Source of the DNA: an uncultured Lachnospiraceae bacterium
GTDB lineage: Bacteria; Bacillota; Clostridia; Lachnospirales; Lachnospiraceae
Assembly (NCBI GenBank): GCA_947628225.1
Contig: CANQYY010000004.1
Location: forward strand, 1-64,000
Direction: 5' to 3'
Length of the DNA stretch: 64,000 nt
A model generated the notes under the pieces. That model was not told the origin of the DNA, ran no database searches, and saw only the letters and a list, made by a program, of their open reading frames with translations. This document shows positions 1 through 8,880 of the stretch, piece by piece (position 1 is the first letter of the stretch; each line of letters begins with the position of its first letter). The translations under genes were made by a program, and so were the position numbers.

Positions 1-933
1 CTCCTTTAGTTTTTTCAGCGGCCGTATATCGATTTTCGTTATCTTTTTTGCCTTGTTAACAATTAACTCCTTCAGATTCGGCACCTTTTTAAAATTTATC
101 TTTTTTATCTGATTTTTTCCTATGGTTAGTACTTCCAGTTTTGGCAGGGAAGGAATTTTTAATGCCTTTAAACTCCCGTTCGTCCCAATCTTAAACTCCT
201 TCAGGTTCGGAAAGGAGGGAATCTTAAAGCTTTTTATTTTTTTTGCATTTGCTATTTTTAATACTTCCAGACTGGGAAGTTTTTTCATGATAAGTTTCTT
301 TAGCTTTTCACTGTCCATCGTAGCCTTTACCAGCTTGGGACAATTTTTTACCGCAACGCATTTATATCTCCCATGCGGAAGATATAAACGCTCCAATTCC
401 GGAAGATTTTCCACTGTTAGATTTTTGAAGCATGCATTATATAGCCATAATCTCTGTAATTTTTTATTATATTTGAGATCCAGTTTATCCAGATGCATAT
501 CCAGACGTAAATCCTGCAAATTTATATTTTGGCTAAGGTCAATTGATTCGTTGTAAGATGTTTCAACATCTAACTTGGTCAGCTGCGGCATCTTTTTGAA
601 CTCTGTGAGATTTTTAATATCATATGCCTCAACCCACACAGTTTTCACATGCTTTAATTTTGAAATTCCTTTGAGATTAATGCTCTCAATTTTTTTAAAA
701 TAAAGAAGCGCCAGTTCCTTTGCCGCTGCCAGTTCCTCCCGGGACAATATTTGATCCTTATTTTTGTCCAAATCCTTCGATAAAACCTTCCTGACATTCT
801 TATCCGGGAAATTTTCCCTGCTGATAGCCAGAGAGCTGTCTTCCTCTGCCATGGCGCTCTCCACATTCTTCGCATTCCCCAGACATGCCGTTACCGATAC
901 GGCCAGCAATAAAATCCTTAACCATTGTTTCAT
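1..933 (-). CDS. Secreted leucine-rich-repeat protein, C-terminus outside the window
   Basis: The reading frame is open from the start codon at 933 to the left edge (311 codons), so the protein is partial. It opens with a signal peptide (MKQWLRILLLAVSVTACLG). Near residues 50-65 there is an EF-hand-like acidic loop (DLDKNKDQILSREEL). After that come leucine-rich repeats of about 22-24 residues with the pattern LPxLxxLxI, for example LPKLEVLTIGKN and VPNLKELIVNKA. Such repeats usually form a curved binding surface on exported proteins. The start is supported by AAGGAGTGGG about eight bases upstream. It lies 20 bases after the subtilisin-like gene and is probably the third gene of that operon. 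The ligand is unknown and any wall anchor would lie outside the window. Confidence 0.8.
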   Translation of the reverse strand, partial: MKQWLRILLLAVSVTACLGNAKNVESAMAEEDSSLAISRENFPDKNVRKVLSKDLDKNKDQILSREELAAAKELALLYFKKIESINLKGISKLKHVKTVWVEAYDIKNLTEFKKMPQLTKLDVETSYNESIDLSQNINLQDLRLDMHLDKLDLKYNKKLQRLWLYNACFKNLTVENLPELERLYLPHGRYKCVAVKNCPKLVKATMDSEKLKKLIMKKLPSLEVLKIANAKKIKSFKIPSFPNLKEFKIGTNGSLKALKIPSLPKLEVLTIGKNQIKKINFKKVPNLKELIVNKAKKITKIDIRPLKKLKE

Positions 934-953
934 TGTTTTCCCACTCCTTCCTT

Positions 954-3446
954 TTATTTTTTCCCGCTCTTTTTTTTGACAGGCTTTTTCTTACTTTTTT
1001 TAAAGATGGGATATAATATTAAAGTACCGGATGTAATAAACGGTATCTTAGTACCGGAGCCCAGTTTTTTCTTTTTCTTATTCATCCATCCGGCAAATTT
1101 TTTTCCCTTGCATTTAAACTTATTTTTTACTGTGATTTTTTTATTTCCCTTATAGGAAACCTTTTTGGGTTTCATGGAGCCGGTAACCCCTTTTCCCTTT
1201 TTGAACTGCAGCGTACAACTGCAGCTTAATTTATACGTTTTTGTTTTAACGGTTGAATGGTTGGTCAGAAGTACCTTTACCTTTGTAGTTTTTACATCTT
1301 TTCTACTTGCAGTAAATATAAGTTTATTTTTTTTAACACTCTTCTCCTTAAAATATACTACCGGCTTTTCCCCAGTGCTCCATACAGCACACTTCTGATC
1401 CGGGTAGTAAGGTATCTTAAATATCACATTACCATCAGCAACCTCTGTTGTTACTTGCTTTTTTCCTGGAACAGTAACATGGTAGCCTTTTCCGTCGATA
1501 TTGATTGCAAAGGTCTTGCCCTCTGCTTCAGCGGGAACCGTCTTTTTCCAGTATTTGTTTACATTTTCCATCCGGAAAGTCTTATCTCCCGCCTTTTTCC
1601 CATACTGGTTAAAAGCTGCCTGAAAGCTGTCATAACACGTTGGTTTGCTCTTTTGGGCAGACAATATTTTTTTTGCGGCTGTCCCTGCCAGCCTGCACAG
1701 TGACTTTATTTTTTTAGCTTCATCTGCCACTGCTATCTTCTTATACAGGGTTTTATATGCCCCGTTACTATTTTGTGCCATTTTCCATAAATATCCTGCG
1801 GATGTCTTTACGGCTTTTTTGTTTTTAATCAGTCCCGGGGGATGCACAAGCTTCCACCAGTCTGCCGGTTTTCCCCCAAGGTTTCGGTATCCCCTGTGGG
1901 AAAAAGCGTCCGTGGCATTATGGAGCGCCGCTCCCAGCATGACATAGCCTTTCTTTTTCCCTGTCCATGTTTTTTGGTCTCCCTTCAAACACGCTTTAAA
2001 AAGGGCTTTCCTTGTGTCGTCCGATAGATTTTTTTTGATATCATCCTTTTTCTTTACTCCTTTGTATGGCTTTTTATTGCCAAAAACAGTCTGATAGGAC
2101 GGCAGACCCGGTTCTTTCGTGCTATTTCCCTTACTGATATAAGTTCTGGCAAGGAAAAATAAGTACTGTGTATTTGCCAGATAGTTTCCGCCGCCGTGAA
2201 AACAGGGGTGCTTTGACAGGGACATCATTTTCTTTACTGTATCCGGGGCGGTGGCGGCCTCCTTGATAATATTAATATCCTTTTTGGCAATTCCCTTTGT
2301 CTTTTTTACCAGCTTTTTATGGGTTTCCCCCTCCCAGGAGCCGGTAACATACGTTACCTCCCTATGGGTTTCAAGGGGTGCCGCATTGATCCCGACGCTT
2401 TCCCCTGCCCGGGAAATTGCGCGGCTCTCCGATATCCCCAGCTTTTTCCAGGAATGATATACGGCATTCATCTTCTGGTAATTTCCGACCGATTTCGTAT
2501 AATCTGCCATACCGTTCCCGCAGTCGCCGCTTCCGGCGCTTATATTGGCGCTGCGAAGGATCAGCTCCCGGATGAAGCGGTTTGACTTATCCGGGTATTT
2601 TCCCCAGAGTACGGCGGCAATTCCGGTTACCTGCGCCGCTGCCATACTCGTTCCTTCCTCCACGGCGATTCCGCCAAAAGCGCCCGCCGTAAGAATCTGT
2701 TCGCCCGGCGCCACAATATCCAGCTCCGCCCCGCTGGAGCTGATTTCCGTCTTCCGGTTTTCCGTATTCGTTGCCCCTACTGCGATCACGTTTTCAAAGG
2801 CGGCGGGGTATTCGACCGTAGATTCATCCTCTGCCGCTGTCCCATCGTTCCCCGCCGAAGCGATGATCAGTATGTTCCGGTTGTATGCCTGCCGGATTAT
2901 TTCATGCAGCGCGGGGGAATACTCCTTTGTCCCAAAACTCATATGGATAATGTTTACCTTCTTCTCCATGGCCCACTTTACCGCCTCAATAACCCGGCTG
3001 ACCGGCGCCTCATTGTTCTCATCCAGTATCCGGGCAACGTATAGATCCACGTTAGCGGCGATTCCGGTTATGCTGTCATCATTTTTACTGGCGCATATTA
3101 AACTTGCCACACTGGTACCGTGCCCTGTGAGATCCTGAAACAGAGGATGGAGCTCTTCTGCCCCCAGAAAGTCCTCCCTCTCCACATAAGGAATATCCTC
3201 GTCATAGTCCAGGCCGGAATCCAGCACCGCTACCTTAATCCGTTTCAGTTTCCGGCTTTCCTCATAGGAGCGTTCCGCATTTAAGCACTGGATGTTCCAC
3301 TCTGGCTTCTCTTCCTTTTGTTCCGCCTTTGCCACAGTTACGCCGGAAGACGGTATCCCCGCCTTATATCCGACCATCCCTTCCGGGCAGGATATTAGAA
3401 GTGAGGCTGCCAGTATAAGGGCAGCCGGCTTATGCCACTTTTTCAT
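954..3446 (-). CDS. Secreted S8 subtilisin-like protease fused to a zinc phospholipase C-like domain
   Basis: An 830-residue exported serine protease. A signal peptide (about residues 1-42) is followed by an S8 peptidase domain (about 65-300). The catalytic triad is visible as D76 (AVLDSGLD), H109 (GHGTSVA) and S267 (GTSMAAAQ), with the oxyanion N200 in SAGNDG. There is almost no propeptide between the signal peptide and the protease domain. Residues about 365-620 form a second, helical domain with H376, a P-D pair near 401 and HNATDAFSH (H509-x3-D513-x3-H517). This pattern recalls the metal site of zinc-dependent phospholipase C and S1/P1-type enzymes; that assignment is inference. The C-terminus carries an InlB/Listeria-Bacteroides-like repeat (KFAGWMNKKKKKLG) and a lysine-rich tail. 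It lies 22 bases after the Ig-like protein gene and 20 before the leucine-rich-repeat gene, suggesting one operon for surface proteins. Confidence 0.88.
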   Translation of the reverse strand: MKKWHKPAALILAASLLISCPEGMVGYKAGIPSSGVTVAKAEQKEEKPEWNIQCLNAERSYEESRKLKRIKVAVLDSGLDYDEDIPYVEREDFLGAEELHPLFQDLTGHGTSVASLICASKNDDSITGIAANVDLYVARILDENNEAPVSRVIEAVKWAMEKKVNIIHMSFGTKEYSPALHEIIRQAYNRNILIIASAGNDGTAAEDESTVEYPAAFENVIAVGATNTENRKTEISSSGAELDIVAPGEQILTAGAFGGIAVEEGTSMAAAQVTGIAAVLWGKYPDKSNRFIRELILRSANISAGSGDCGNGMADYTKSVGNYQKMNAVYHSWKKLGISESRAISRAGESVGINAAPLETHREVTYVTGSWEGETHKKLVKKTKGIAKKDINIIKEAATAPDTVKKMMSLSKHPCFHGGGNYLANTQYLFFLARTYISKGNSTKEPGLPSYQTVFGNKKPYKGVKKKDDIKKNLSDDTRKALFKACLKGDQKTWTGKKKGYVMLGAALHNATDAFSHRGYRNLGGKPADWWKLVHPPGLIKNKKAVKTSAGYLWKMAQNSNGAYKTLYKKIAVADEAKKIKSLCRLAGTAAKKILSAQKSKPTCYDSFQAAFNQYGKKAGDKTFRMENVNKYWKKTVPAEAEGKTFAINIDGKGYHVTVPGKKQVTTEVADGNVIFKIPYYPDQKCAVWSTGEKPVVYFKEKSVKKNKLIFTASRKDVKTTKVKVLLTNHSTVKTKTYKLSCSCTLQFKKGKGVTGSMKPKKVSYKGNKKITVKNKFKCKGKKFAGWMNKKKKKLGSGTKIPFITSGTLILYPIFKKSKKKPVKKKSGKK

Positions 3447-3468
3447 CGTTTCGTTCTCCCCTCTCTTA

Positions 3469-5364
3469 TTATTTTACCTTTAACTCTGTACTGTAACTGC
3501 CATACTCGCTGTTTGGCTTGTAGTATGCCCGCAGCTTATATTTTGTTCCTTTTTTGGGCTTTGCTACCGTATATTTTCTCTTCTTTTTTGAAAAGTCCTT
3601 TATTTTTTTATATTCTTTCTTCTTTTTGTTATACTCATATAAGTAATAGTCAGTTGCCCTTGCTACCTTTTTCCATGATAAAACATATTTTTTCTTATTC
3701 CACTTTCCCGTCAGCTTTGGCTTTTTTAAATTGGCCGCTACGGTAATCAGACAGCTATCATATGCTCCTGTGTAGCGGTCGTAGGCGATAACCTCCGCAT
3801 CGCCTGTTTTTACCGCCTTCAGCTTTCCGTTTTTCGATACTTGCACAACCGCCTTGTTTTTACTTTTCCAGATAATATTTTTTCTTGTTGGGTTTTTTGG
3901 TACTATTTCTGCTTTTAGCTTCTTTGATTTTCCCAGAGTCAGCGTAAGTATGTTTTCCTCCAATATCAGATCGTCCACATAGCTTTCCACCTTTACAGTG
4001 CAGGCGGCGGAAAAACCTCCCTCCTCGGTTCTTATATAAACTTTTGTTGTGCCCAAGGAAAGAGCGCAGATTCTTCCCTGTCTGTCTACTGACGCCACCT
4101 TTGGATTTTCACTCCGCCATGTGACATTTTGGTTCGTAGCATTCCATGGGCTGATATGCCAGACCGGTGTGCAGATTTCCCCTATATCCAGATTCATGCC
4201 AGCCTGTAGCGAAACTTTGCTGACCGGCACCGGTTTTACCGTAATCCGGCATACCGCTGAAAAATTTCCTTCCTTTGTTGTTACTGTTGCCGTAGTGCTT
4301 CCCGGTTTTAGCGCCACATAGTTTCCGTCGGAATCCATTCGCAGTATGCTTTCCTTTTCTACTTTCCAGGAATAGGTTCTCACGGAGGCATTTTCCGGCA
4401 GCACATTAGCCGTCAGCTTCCCTTTTGTCCCATCCTCCACGGTCAGCGTATCCGGAGAAATCTGAATGCCGGTTACCGGAATATATGGTTTTACGGTAAC
4501 TCTGCATTTTGCCGTAAGCTTTGGGTTTTCAACGCTGAAAACAGAAATTATTGCCGTTCCCGTATGTATGCCGGTTATTACCCCGGTTCTGTCTGCCACC
4601 GCCACATTTTGATTGGAGGAGCGGTAGTTTACCCCGGCATTTGAAGCAATCTGCGGCTCAACCTTAGCTTCCAGTGATATTTTCTCCTTTTCAAAAATTG
4701 TGATTTCTTTTTTTGCTGAAACCCCGGTTACCGGAATCTGCACCTGGTTCTTTTTGACAAATCCCCATTCTTCACCGCTATCGCCAAAGGTTCCGTTTTC
4801 TAACTCCACCCGGTAAAAATCATTACACTGATAGTTGACAAATACCTTCTTATCCTCCGCCAGCTTTTCCTTCACTTCACTGTCATCCGAGGAGATATTC
4901 GCCTTATCCGAAGCTCCATAGTATACATTTATCCCCTTGCGGATGCTTCCCCTTATGGGCGCTGTGCCTCCCACCTTTGTAAAACTGGATACCAGCAGGG
5001 TACGCTTTACATAACTGCCGTCAGCCTTACAGGTCATGGTAATAACAGAAATTCCCTCTTTTAAGCGTTTTATCTCCCAGTAATCCCCTTTTTTTACCAA
5101 ACTGCATACGTCGGTATTACTGGAAGTAAAACTGACGTCCGTAAGCACGGCGTCCTTAGTCGGTACCGCTGTGATTTCGTCTGTAGTGCCAACTAATCTT
5201 CCAATATGGAACCGTCCCCTCTCCGGCTCCTCCACTGACACTATTTTTGCGCCGCTTCCCACAGAATCCGCTTTTATTGCCTTTTTTCCGCCTGTATCCC
5301 ATAAAAGAATCCCGCTCAAAAAAAGCAGCAATATAATTTTCCCTTTTCGTTTTAATTTTTTCAT
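3469..5364 (-). CDS. Secreted protein with BIG2 Ig-like repeats and a C-terminal Fn3-like domain
   Basis: 631 residues with a signal peptide (MKKLKRKGKIILLLFLSGIL). An SH3b-like stretch occurs around residues 135-205 (GSIRKGINVYYGASDKANIS). It is followed by about four bacterial Ig-like group 2 domains, seen as repeats of 'VTGIQISPDTLTVEDGTKGK' type and endings such as GVITGIHTGTAIISV. The end resembles a lysine-rich fibronectin III-like module (YVLSWKKVARATDYYLYEY), a C-terminus common in extracellular Clostridia proteins. No enzymatic motif is visible, so it is probably an adhesin or scaffold. It is the first gene of the apparent operon with the subtilisin and leucine-rich-repeat genes. The start is preceded by GGGAGGATGCTTAT, giving GGGAGG at normal spacing. 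Confidence 0.82.
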   Translation of the reverse strand: MKKLKRKGKIILLLFLSGILLWDTGGKKAIKADSVGSGAKIVSVEEPERGRFHIGRLVGTTDEITAVPTKDAVLTDVSFTSSNTDVCSLVKKGDYWEIKRLKEGISVITMTCKADGSYVKRTLLVSSFTKVGGTAPIRGSIRKGINVYYGASDKANISSDDSEVKEKLAEDKKVFVNYQCNDFYRVELENGTFGDSGEEWGFVKKNQVQIPVTGVSAKKEITIFEKEKISLEAKVEPQIASNAGVNYRSSNQNVAVADRTGVITGIHTGTAIISVFSVENPKLTAKCRVTVKPYIPVTGIQISPDTLTVEDGTKGKLTANVLPENASVRTYSWKVEKESILRMDSDGNYVALKPGSTTATVTTKEGNFSAVCRITVKPVPVSKVSLQAGMNLDIGEICTPVWHISPWNATNQNVTWRSENPKVASVDRQGRICALSLGTTKVYIRTEEGGFSAACTVKVESYVDDLILEENILTLTLGKSKKLKAEIVPKNPTRKNIIWKSKNKAVVQVSKNGKLKAVKTGDAEVIAYDRYTGAYDSCLITVAANLKKPKLTGKWNKKKYVLSWKKVARATDYYLYEYNKKKKEYKKIKDFSKKKRKYTVAKPKKGTKYKLRAYYKPNSEYGSYSTELKVK

Positions 5365-5402
5365 ATAAGCATCCTCCCTCTTTTAAACTATTAATAAACT
5401 CT

Positions 5403-5411
5403 ATTATACCA
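5403..5411 (-). promoter_or_regulatory. Extended -10 promoter of the surface-protein operon
   Basis: On the minus strand TGG-TATAAT forms an extended -10 about 35 bases upstream of the Ig-like gene. No good -35 hexamer is visible in the AT-rich DNA behind it. This is the only promoter-like match in the gap, so it probably serves the three-gene operon. Confidence 0.45.
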
Positions 5412-5507
5412 TGTTTTTCCAAAATATATATATTTTTTATAAAATAAAACATTTTAACCTAAAAATATATGTTTATTTTTGATTATTTGTCTTTTCATTA
5501 TATTTTT

Positions 5508-5545
5508 ATAAAAAAAAGAATCCTCACTTATACCCTGAGGATTCT
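5508..5545 (-). terminator. Intrinsic terminator after rpmB
   Basis: A perfect 10-bp stem (AGAATCCTCA with TGAGGATTCT) and a 9-base loop are followed on the minus strand by seven or more T residues. It sits about 30 bases past the rpmB stop. Confidence 0.85.
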
Positions 5546-5575
5546 GACCGCTTTTTTCTTAATAATACAGCCTGA

Positions 5576-5761
5576 CTATGCTCGCTCTACTTTTCCAGAA
5601 CGAAGGCAGGAAGTACAAACATACATTTTCTTTGTACCACCGTTTACCTTTACTCTTACAGATTTTAAATTGGACTTCCAAATTTTATTGCTTCTTCTAT
5701 GAGAGTGGCTGACTGCGTTACCGAAATGTACGCCTTTTCCACATACTGCACATTTTGCCAT
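5576..5761 (-). CDS. rpmB: 50S ribosomal protein L28
   Basis: The 61-codon product starts MAKCAVCGKGVHFGN and matches bacterial L28, a large-subunit protein that binds 23S rRNA. It is the zinc-ribbon (C+) form: cysteine pairs are seen at CAVC near the N-terminus and CTSC near the C-terminus. Clostridia often keep C+ forms together with zinc-free paralogues used in zinc limitation; none is seen here. A longer GTG start nine bases upstream was rejected because it lies inside the ribosome site; GGAGG lies eight bases before the ATG at 5761. The gene is monocistronic, with its own promoter and terminator. Confidence 0.95.
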   Translation of the reverse strand: MAKCAVCGKGVHFGNAVSHSHRRSNKIWKSNLKSVRVKVNGGTKKMYVCTSCLRSGKVERA

Positions 5762-5842
5762 GAAAAGCACCTCCTTCTGTTCAGACTTCGCATGTCTTAC
5801 TATCTATCTTATAATATATCTGTCACACACGACAACACGACT

Positions 5843-5871
5843 ATTTTAACAAAATCCCGTGAATTTTGCAA
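5843..5871 (-). promoter_or_regulatory. Sigma-70 type promoter of rpmB
   Basis: TTGCAA (5866-5871), a 17-base spacer and TAAAAT (5843-5848) on the minus strand, about 80 bases before the rpmB start codon. Confidence 0.55.
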
Positions 5872-5888
5872 GTGAAATTTTTATTTTT

Positions 5889-6281
5889 TTAAATTTCTTC
5901 GGGATTTTCCTTTTCCTCCGGCATGTCGCTGCCTTTGTCCTTTTTCTTTGAAAATTTGTCCACAAAATCCGGTACCATATCAAGGATCTTTGTAATACCG
6001 TCCTGATTTTTCACATTGACCAGCTTAGAGCTGCCGTCTTTAATTACCAATACGGCGCTCGGCTGTATTTTCCCGCCCATACCGCCGCCGCCATTGTTCT
6101 TTTTTTCATTCTCGTTGGCAAAAGCGCCGGCTGCTACGCCGAAGCTGACATCCACAAGCGGAAGTACGATCGTCCCGTCGTCAAAACGAACCGCATCCCC
6201 TACCACTGTTTTTGTCGTAATAAACGCATCCATTCCCTTAAACAGAGATTCTACTGTACTGTTAAAATTGTTTTCTGACAT
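5889..6281 (-). CDS. ytfJ: YtfJ/GerW family sporulation protein
   Basis: 130 residues matching the YtfJ (GerW) family, which in Bacillus is made during sporulation and affects spore germination. The family features seen are the N-terminal STVESLFKGMDAFITTKTVVGD, the central 'VSFGVAAGAF' and a glycine-rich GGGGMGG hinge followed by 'PSAVLVIKDG'. The C-terminus is a charged tail (KEKENPEE-like). The start abuts the stop of the DUF2953 gene, the same neighbour order as ytfI-ytfJ in Bacillus. It is the last gene of a seven-gene run that starts at corA. Its presence supports a spore-forming lineage but does not prove that this strain sporulates. Confidence 0.9.
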   Translation of the reverse strand: MSENNFNSTVESLFKGMDAFITTKTVVGDAVRFDDGTIVLPLVDVSFGVAAGAFANENEKKNNGGGGMGGKIQPSAVLVIKDGSSKLVNVKNQDGITKILDMVPDFVDKFSKKKDKGSDMPEEKENPEEI

Positions 6282-7112
6282 TTATGCTGCCTCCTTTTCA
6301 TTCATCTGGTTCATTGTATTCCAAAGCATCCGCAGTTCCCTGTCCCGATACAGCCGGATAAAGAGCCGAATCAGATACAGCATACGGACGCGCCCTTTTA
6401 TATAGCCTTCTGCCTCAAAAACCTTTTCGTCAAAATCCGGGGAAATCTGCACTCCCTTCTGATAAGCGAAAGGAAACAAACTGATTCCTCCAAATAACAG
6501 CCCTGTGGAAGCCGGATCGCCGGTCCCGATCAGCAGGCGTCCCCTTATCCTTTGAGGAGCCAGATAGCGGATGCATCCGACAATCTCCTTTTTCAGCCGC
6601 TGAAGAGCGGCTTTGTTTTCTGCCTCCCGGACAATACTTATTATACTAGATACTTTCCCAAAAGAAAAGCGTTTCTTTTTCTTTCTTCTCCCGATATTTT
6701 TTTTCTCTGTGCCTTTTCCTTCCGGCTTTCTTCTCCTTTTCGGGGGCGCTGTTGTTTTTTCCGGAGGTTCCCCGCCGCTGCTTTTCGCTGTTTTTTCTTC
6801 CTTTTTTTCTTCCTCCCCCTCCGGTTTCTTTTTCTTTTCTTCCTTTTTTTCTTTTCCTTCCGACAAATTCTTTATCGGAATCCCTAAGACATATAACTGC
6901 AGGGAAGACGAGGCGTTTCTTTTTTCTAAGCTCAAAAGCCGCAATAGCCAGCTAAACCGGAAAGAATAGAGCATTTTGCCCTCTCGTTTTTCACATGCCG
7001 CATAATAACGGACCGGGACAAGGAAAAATAAAATCAAGGCAAACAGAAGCAATCCGAGGATTCCTCCCAGTGCAATGCCTATCCATTTTAGTATAGCCAA
7101 AACAATCGACAT
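6282..7112 (-). CDS. DUF2953 family membrane protein (YtfI-like)
   Basis: 276 residues. One strong N-terminal transmembrane segment (about 10-32, IGIALGGILGLLLFALILFF) is followed by a DUF2953-like region, a very Lys/Glu/Pro-rich linker (about 90-140) and a second conserved part with 'GTGDPASTGLLFGGISLFPF'. The family has no established biochemical function, but it is regularly found directly before ytfJ and is linked to sporulation by that context. Here it ends on the base before the ytfJ start. The charged linker explains the strong strand bias of bases in this stretch. Confidence 0.8.
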   Translation of the reverse strand: MSIVLAILKWIGIALGGILGLLLFALILFFLVPVRYYAACEKREGKMLYSFRFSWLLRLLSLEKRNASSSLQLYVLGIPIKNLSEGKEKKEEKKKKPEGEEEKKEEKTAKSSGGEPPEKTTAPPKRRRKPEGKGTEKKNIGRRKKKKRFSFGKVSSIISIVREAENKAALQRLKKEIVGCIRYLAPQRIRGRLLIGTGDPASTGLLFGGISLFPFAYQKGVQISPDFDEKVFEAEGYIKGRVRMLYLIRLFIRLYRDRELRMLWNTMNQMNEKEAA

Positions 7113-7116
7113 TCTC

Positions 7117-7455
7117 TCACTCCTGTTTGGATGTAAAATCCTTTTTCCTAAAATACTGTCTGGGAGAAAATTCCGGAGCCTCCCGGCAGATATCCTCTAT
7201 CATCCTCTGTAACAGCTTTACGGCGCCCTTATAATCGGATGCCAGACCGAGGATGTACATATCCAGATAACGGTAACGTTGGAAAAACAACTGCCGGGTT
7301 CCCATAATTTCAAAGAGATTGGCGTCATTGGCGGCAAGCATTACCGCATAATAATTTTTCTTCCAGGGGCGCCGCCTCTCCACACGCTTTTTACACCGGG
7401 CCGGATGTTTTGCCACAACATCATCCATATATAAGCTGTGATACCAGTAAATCAT
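7117..7455 (-). CDS. Unrecognised 112-residue protein in the corA-ytfJ run
   Basis: I do not recognise this family. It is a small, basic, soluble-looking protein without signal peptide or membrane segment. It is rich in aromatic residues (MIYWYHSLYMDDVVAKHP, RQLFFQRYRYLDMYILGLA) and has predicted helices in its second half. It is packed four bases before the DUF2953 gene and six bases after the 464-residue gene, so it is almost certainly co-transcribed and real. Its ribosome site (AGGAATGG) lies inside the end of the upstream gene. Methionine 10 is an alternative start. Confidence 0.6.
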   Translation of the reverse strand: MIYWYHSLYMDDVVAKHPARCKKRVERRRPWKKNYYAVMLAANDANLFEIMGTRQLFFQRYRYLDMYILGLASDYKGAVKLLQRMIEDICREAPEFSPRQYFRKKDFTSKQE

Positions 7456-7461
7456 TGATTA

Positions 7462-8856
7462 TCACCATTCCTGTTCTTCGCAGATCATATCCTGGAGGAT
7501 GGAAAACACTACGCATTTTTCCGCCTGGTTTTCACACCCAAACAGGTTTACCCGTATATATTCTTCAACCTCATCCGTATTTTGGAAAAGAGCCGGAAGT
7601 TTTTCCAGTACCGCCCCCATCATTGCTTTTTTTACGGGACGGGAAACCTGACCCAGTTTTTCTGACAATTCCTCGAAAATCTCTTCCCTTTTTTCGTTTA
7701 TGTAGGAATCATCTGCTATTTCCCCTTTCTCCGCCTGTTCAAGGTCGATAAACAGACTGTCGGAAAGAAGATCGGTAACCCGGAGAAAGTCTTCAAAAAA
7801 TGAAGCCAGCCCCCATCGGGACAGTTCTTCCGGATAAGAGTCTTTAACCTCAATCAAAACAGCCTCCAGATAACTGTTTTTTTCCACGCGCTCCTCTATC
7901 CTTCCCTCTAATGGGACTAACATCTCTTCCTGGTATTCTCTTTTCGCATAACAGCGCCAGATAGCCTTTTGCGCCCGGATAAACTTGCTTTCCCTGTCCA
8001 GATATGGCATGGATATGCAGAGTGCATAAATGGAATTTACTACCTTTTGCATGGAATAGTAAAAGTCCGTTACCTCACGGATGGCTTTTGCGCTTTTTTC
8101 CAATATCTCTGCCAGCTGTCCGTACTCGTCTTCTCCTATATTTTCATAGTCCGCCTTTTGCAGCCGGCTCATAGCCTTTTCAAAATCAGGATATCCTGCC
8201 GGCGCCTTCTTTGGCTCATATATCATGGCGGCAGTCCGCAGCATATAGAGGAAATTCTCTAAGGAAGCTTTCTCTCCGCCCCTGTACAGCGTCATGGATT
8301 CCCCTATTTTTTCAAACAGCTTGCTCTTTGTCATATGGACGGGGATCTGTCCTATCAGCAGCTGCAGCTTTTCCTGAGTAACGCTCTGATCCTTTTCCCC
8401 AAACAAATAGACCATGATCTGTTCTAAAAACTGTTCATTATCAAATTGTGCCAGCCTTTTTTTCAATTCTTTTTCGGGCAGAAACTTTAACTCCATCCGG
8501 TTTAGCACATATTCATAGCAGATGAGGCAGTCCGTATAAGCAGTAAAATAATCCATCTTCGCCGTAATATCCTGCCTGAGCTCATCCATAACCGGAATCC
8601 AGTCGGAATAACGGCAGTTTTCCTCTCCCAATCCGGCAAGCGCCCGCAGGATACGGTCAAGCATATCCCGTTCCTTTTCCGCCAGATGCGGCTTTTCTTC
8701 CCATGCCTCCTGAAGGAGGGTAAAGGCAGAAAATGTCAGTTCCAGCGCACCGTACTCATTGAAATTACGGATTGCGATTTCCCGATAATTTTTTAAACTG
8801 CTTTCCAGATTTTTTCCCTTCTGGATATCGTGTATCATTTTTTTTAATTCTCGCAA
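7462..8856 (-). CDS. Unrecognised all-helical 464-residue protein
   Basis: No domain or catalytic motif was recognised. The sequence looks almost entirely alpha-helical, acidic and cytosolic, with many Leu/Glu/Lys heptad-like stretches and no signal peptide or membrane segment. The start is probably TTG at 8856, because GGAGAG lies about seven bases upstream; the first ATG (six codons in) has no comparable site. It lies 24 bases after the glycosyltransferase gene and six bases before the 112-residue gene. The tight packing with envelope and sporulation genes suggests a linked role, but nothing in the sequence says what. Confidence 0.6.
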   Translation of the reverse strand: MRELKKMIHDIQKGKNLESSLKNYREIAIRNFNEYGALELTFSAFTLLQEAWEEKPHLAEKERDMLDRILRALAGLGEENCRYSDWIPVMDELRQDITAKMDYFTAYTDCLICYEYVLNRMELKFLPEKELKKRLAQFDNEQFLEQIMVYLFGEKDQSVTQEKLQLLIGQIPVHMTKSKLFEKIGESMTLYRGGEKASLENFLYMLRTAAMIYEPKKAPAGYPDFEKAMSRLQKADYENIGEDEYGQLAEILEKSAKAIREVTDFYYSMQKVVNSIYALCISMPYLDRESKFIRAQKAIWRCYAKREYQEEMLVPLEGRIEERVEKNSYLEAVLIEVKDSYPEELSRWGLASFFEDFLRVTDLLSDSLFIDLEQAEKGEIADDSYINEKREEIFEELSEKLGQVSRPVKKAMMGAVLEKLPALFQNTDEVEEYIRVNLFGCENQAEKCVVFSILQDMICEEQEW

Positions 8857-8880
8857 GTCTACTCTCCATTCTAAATGAAA

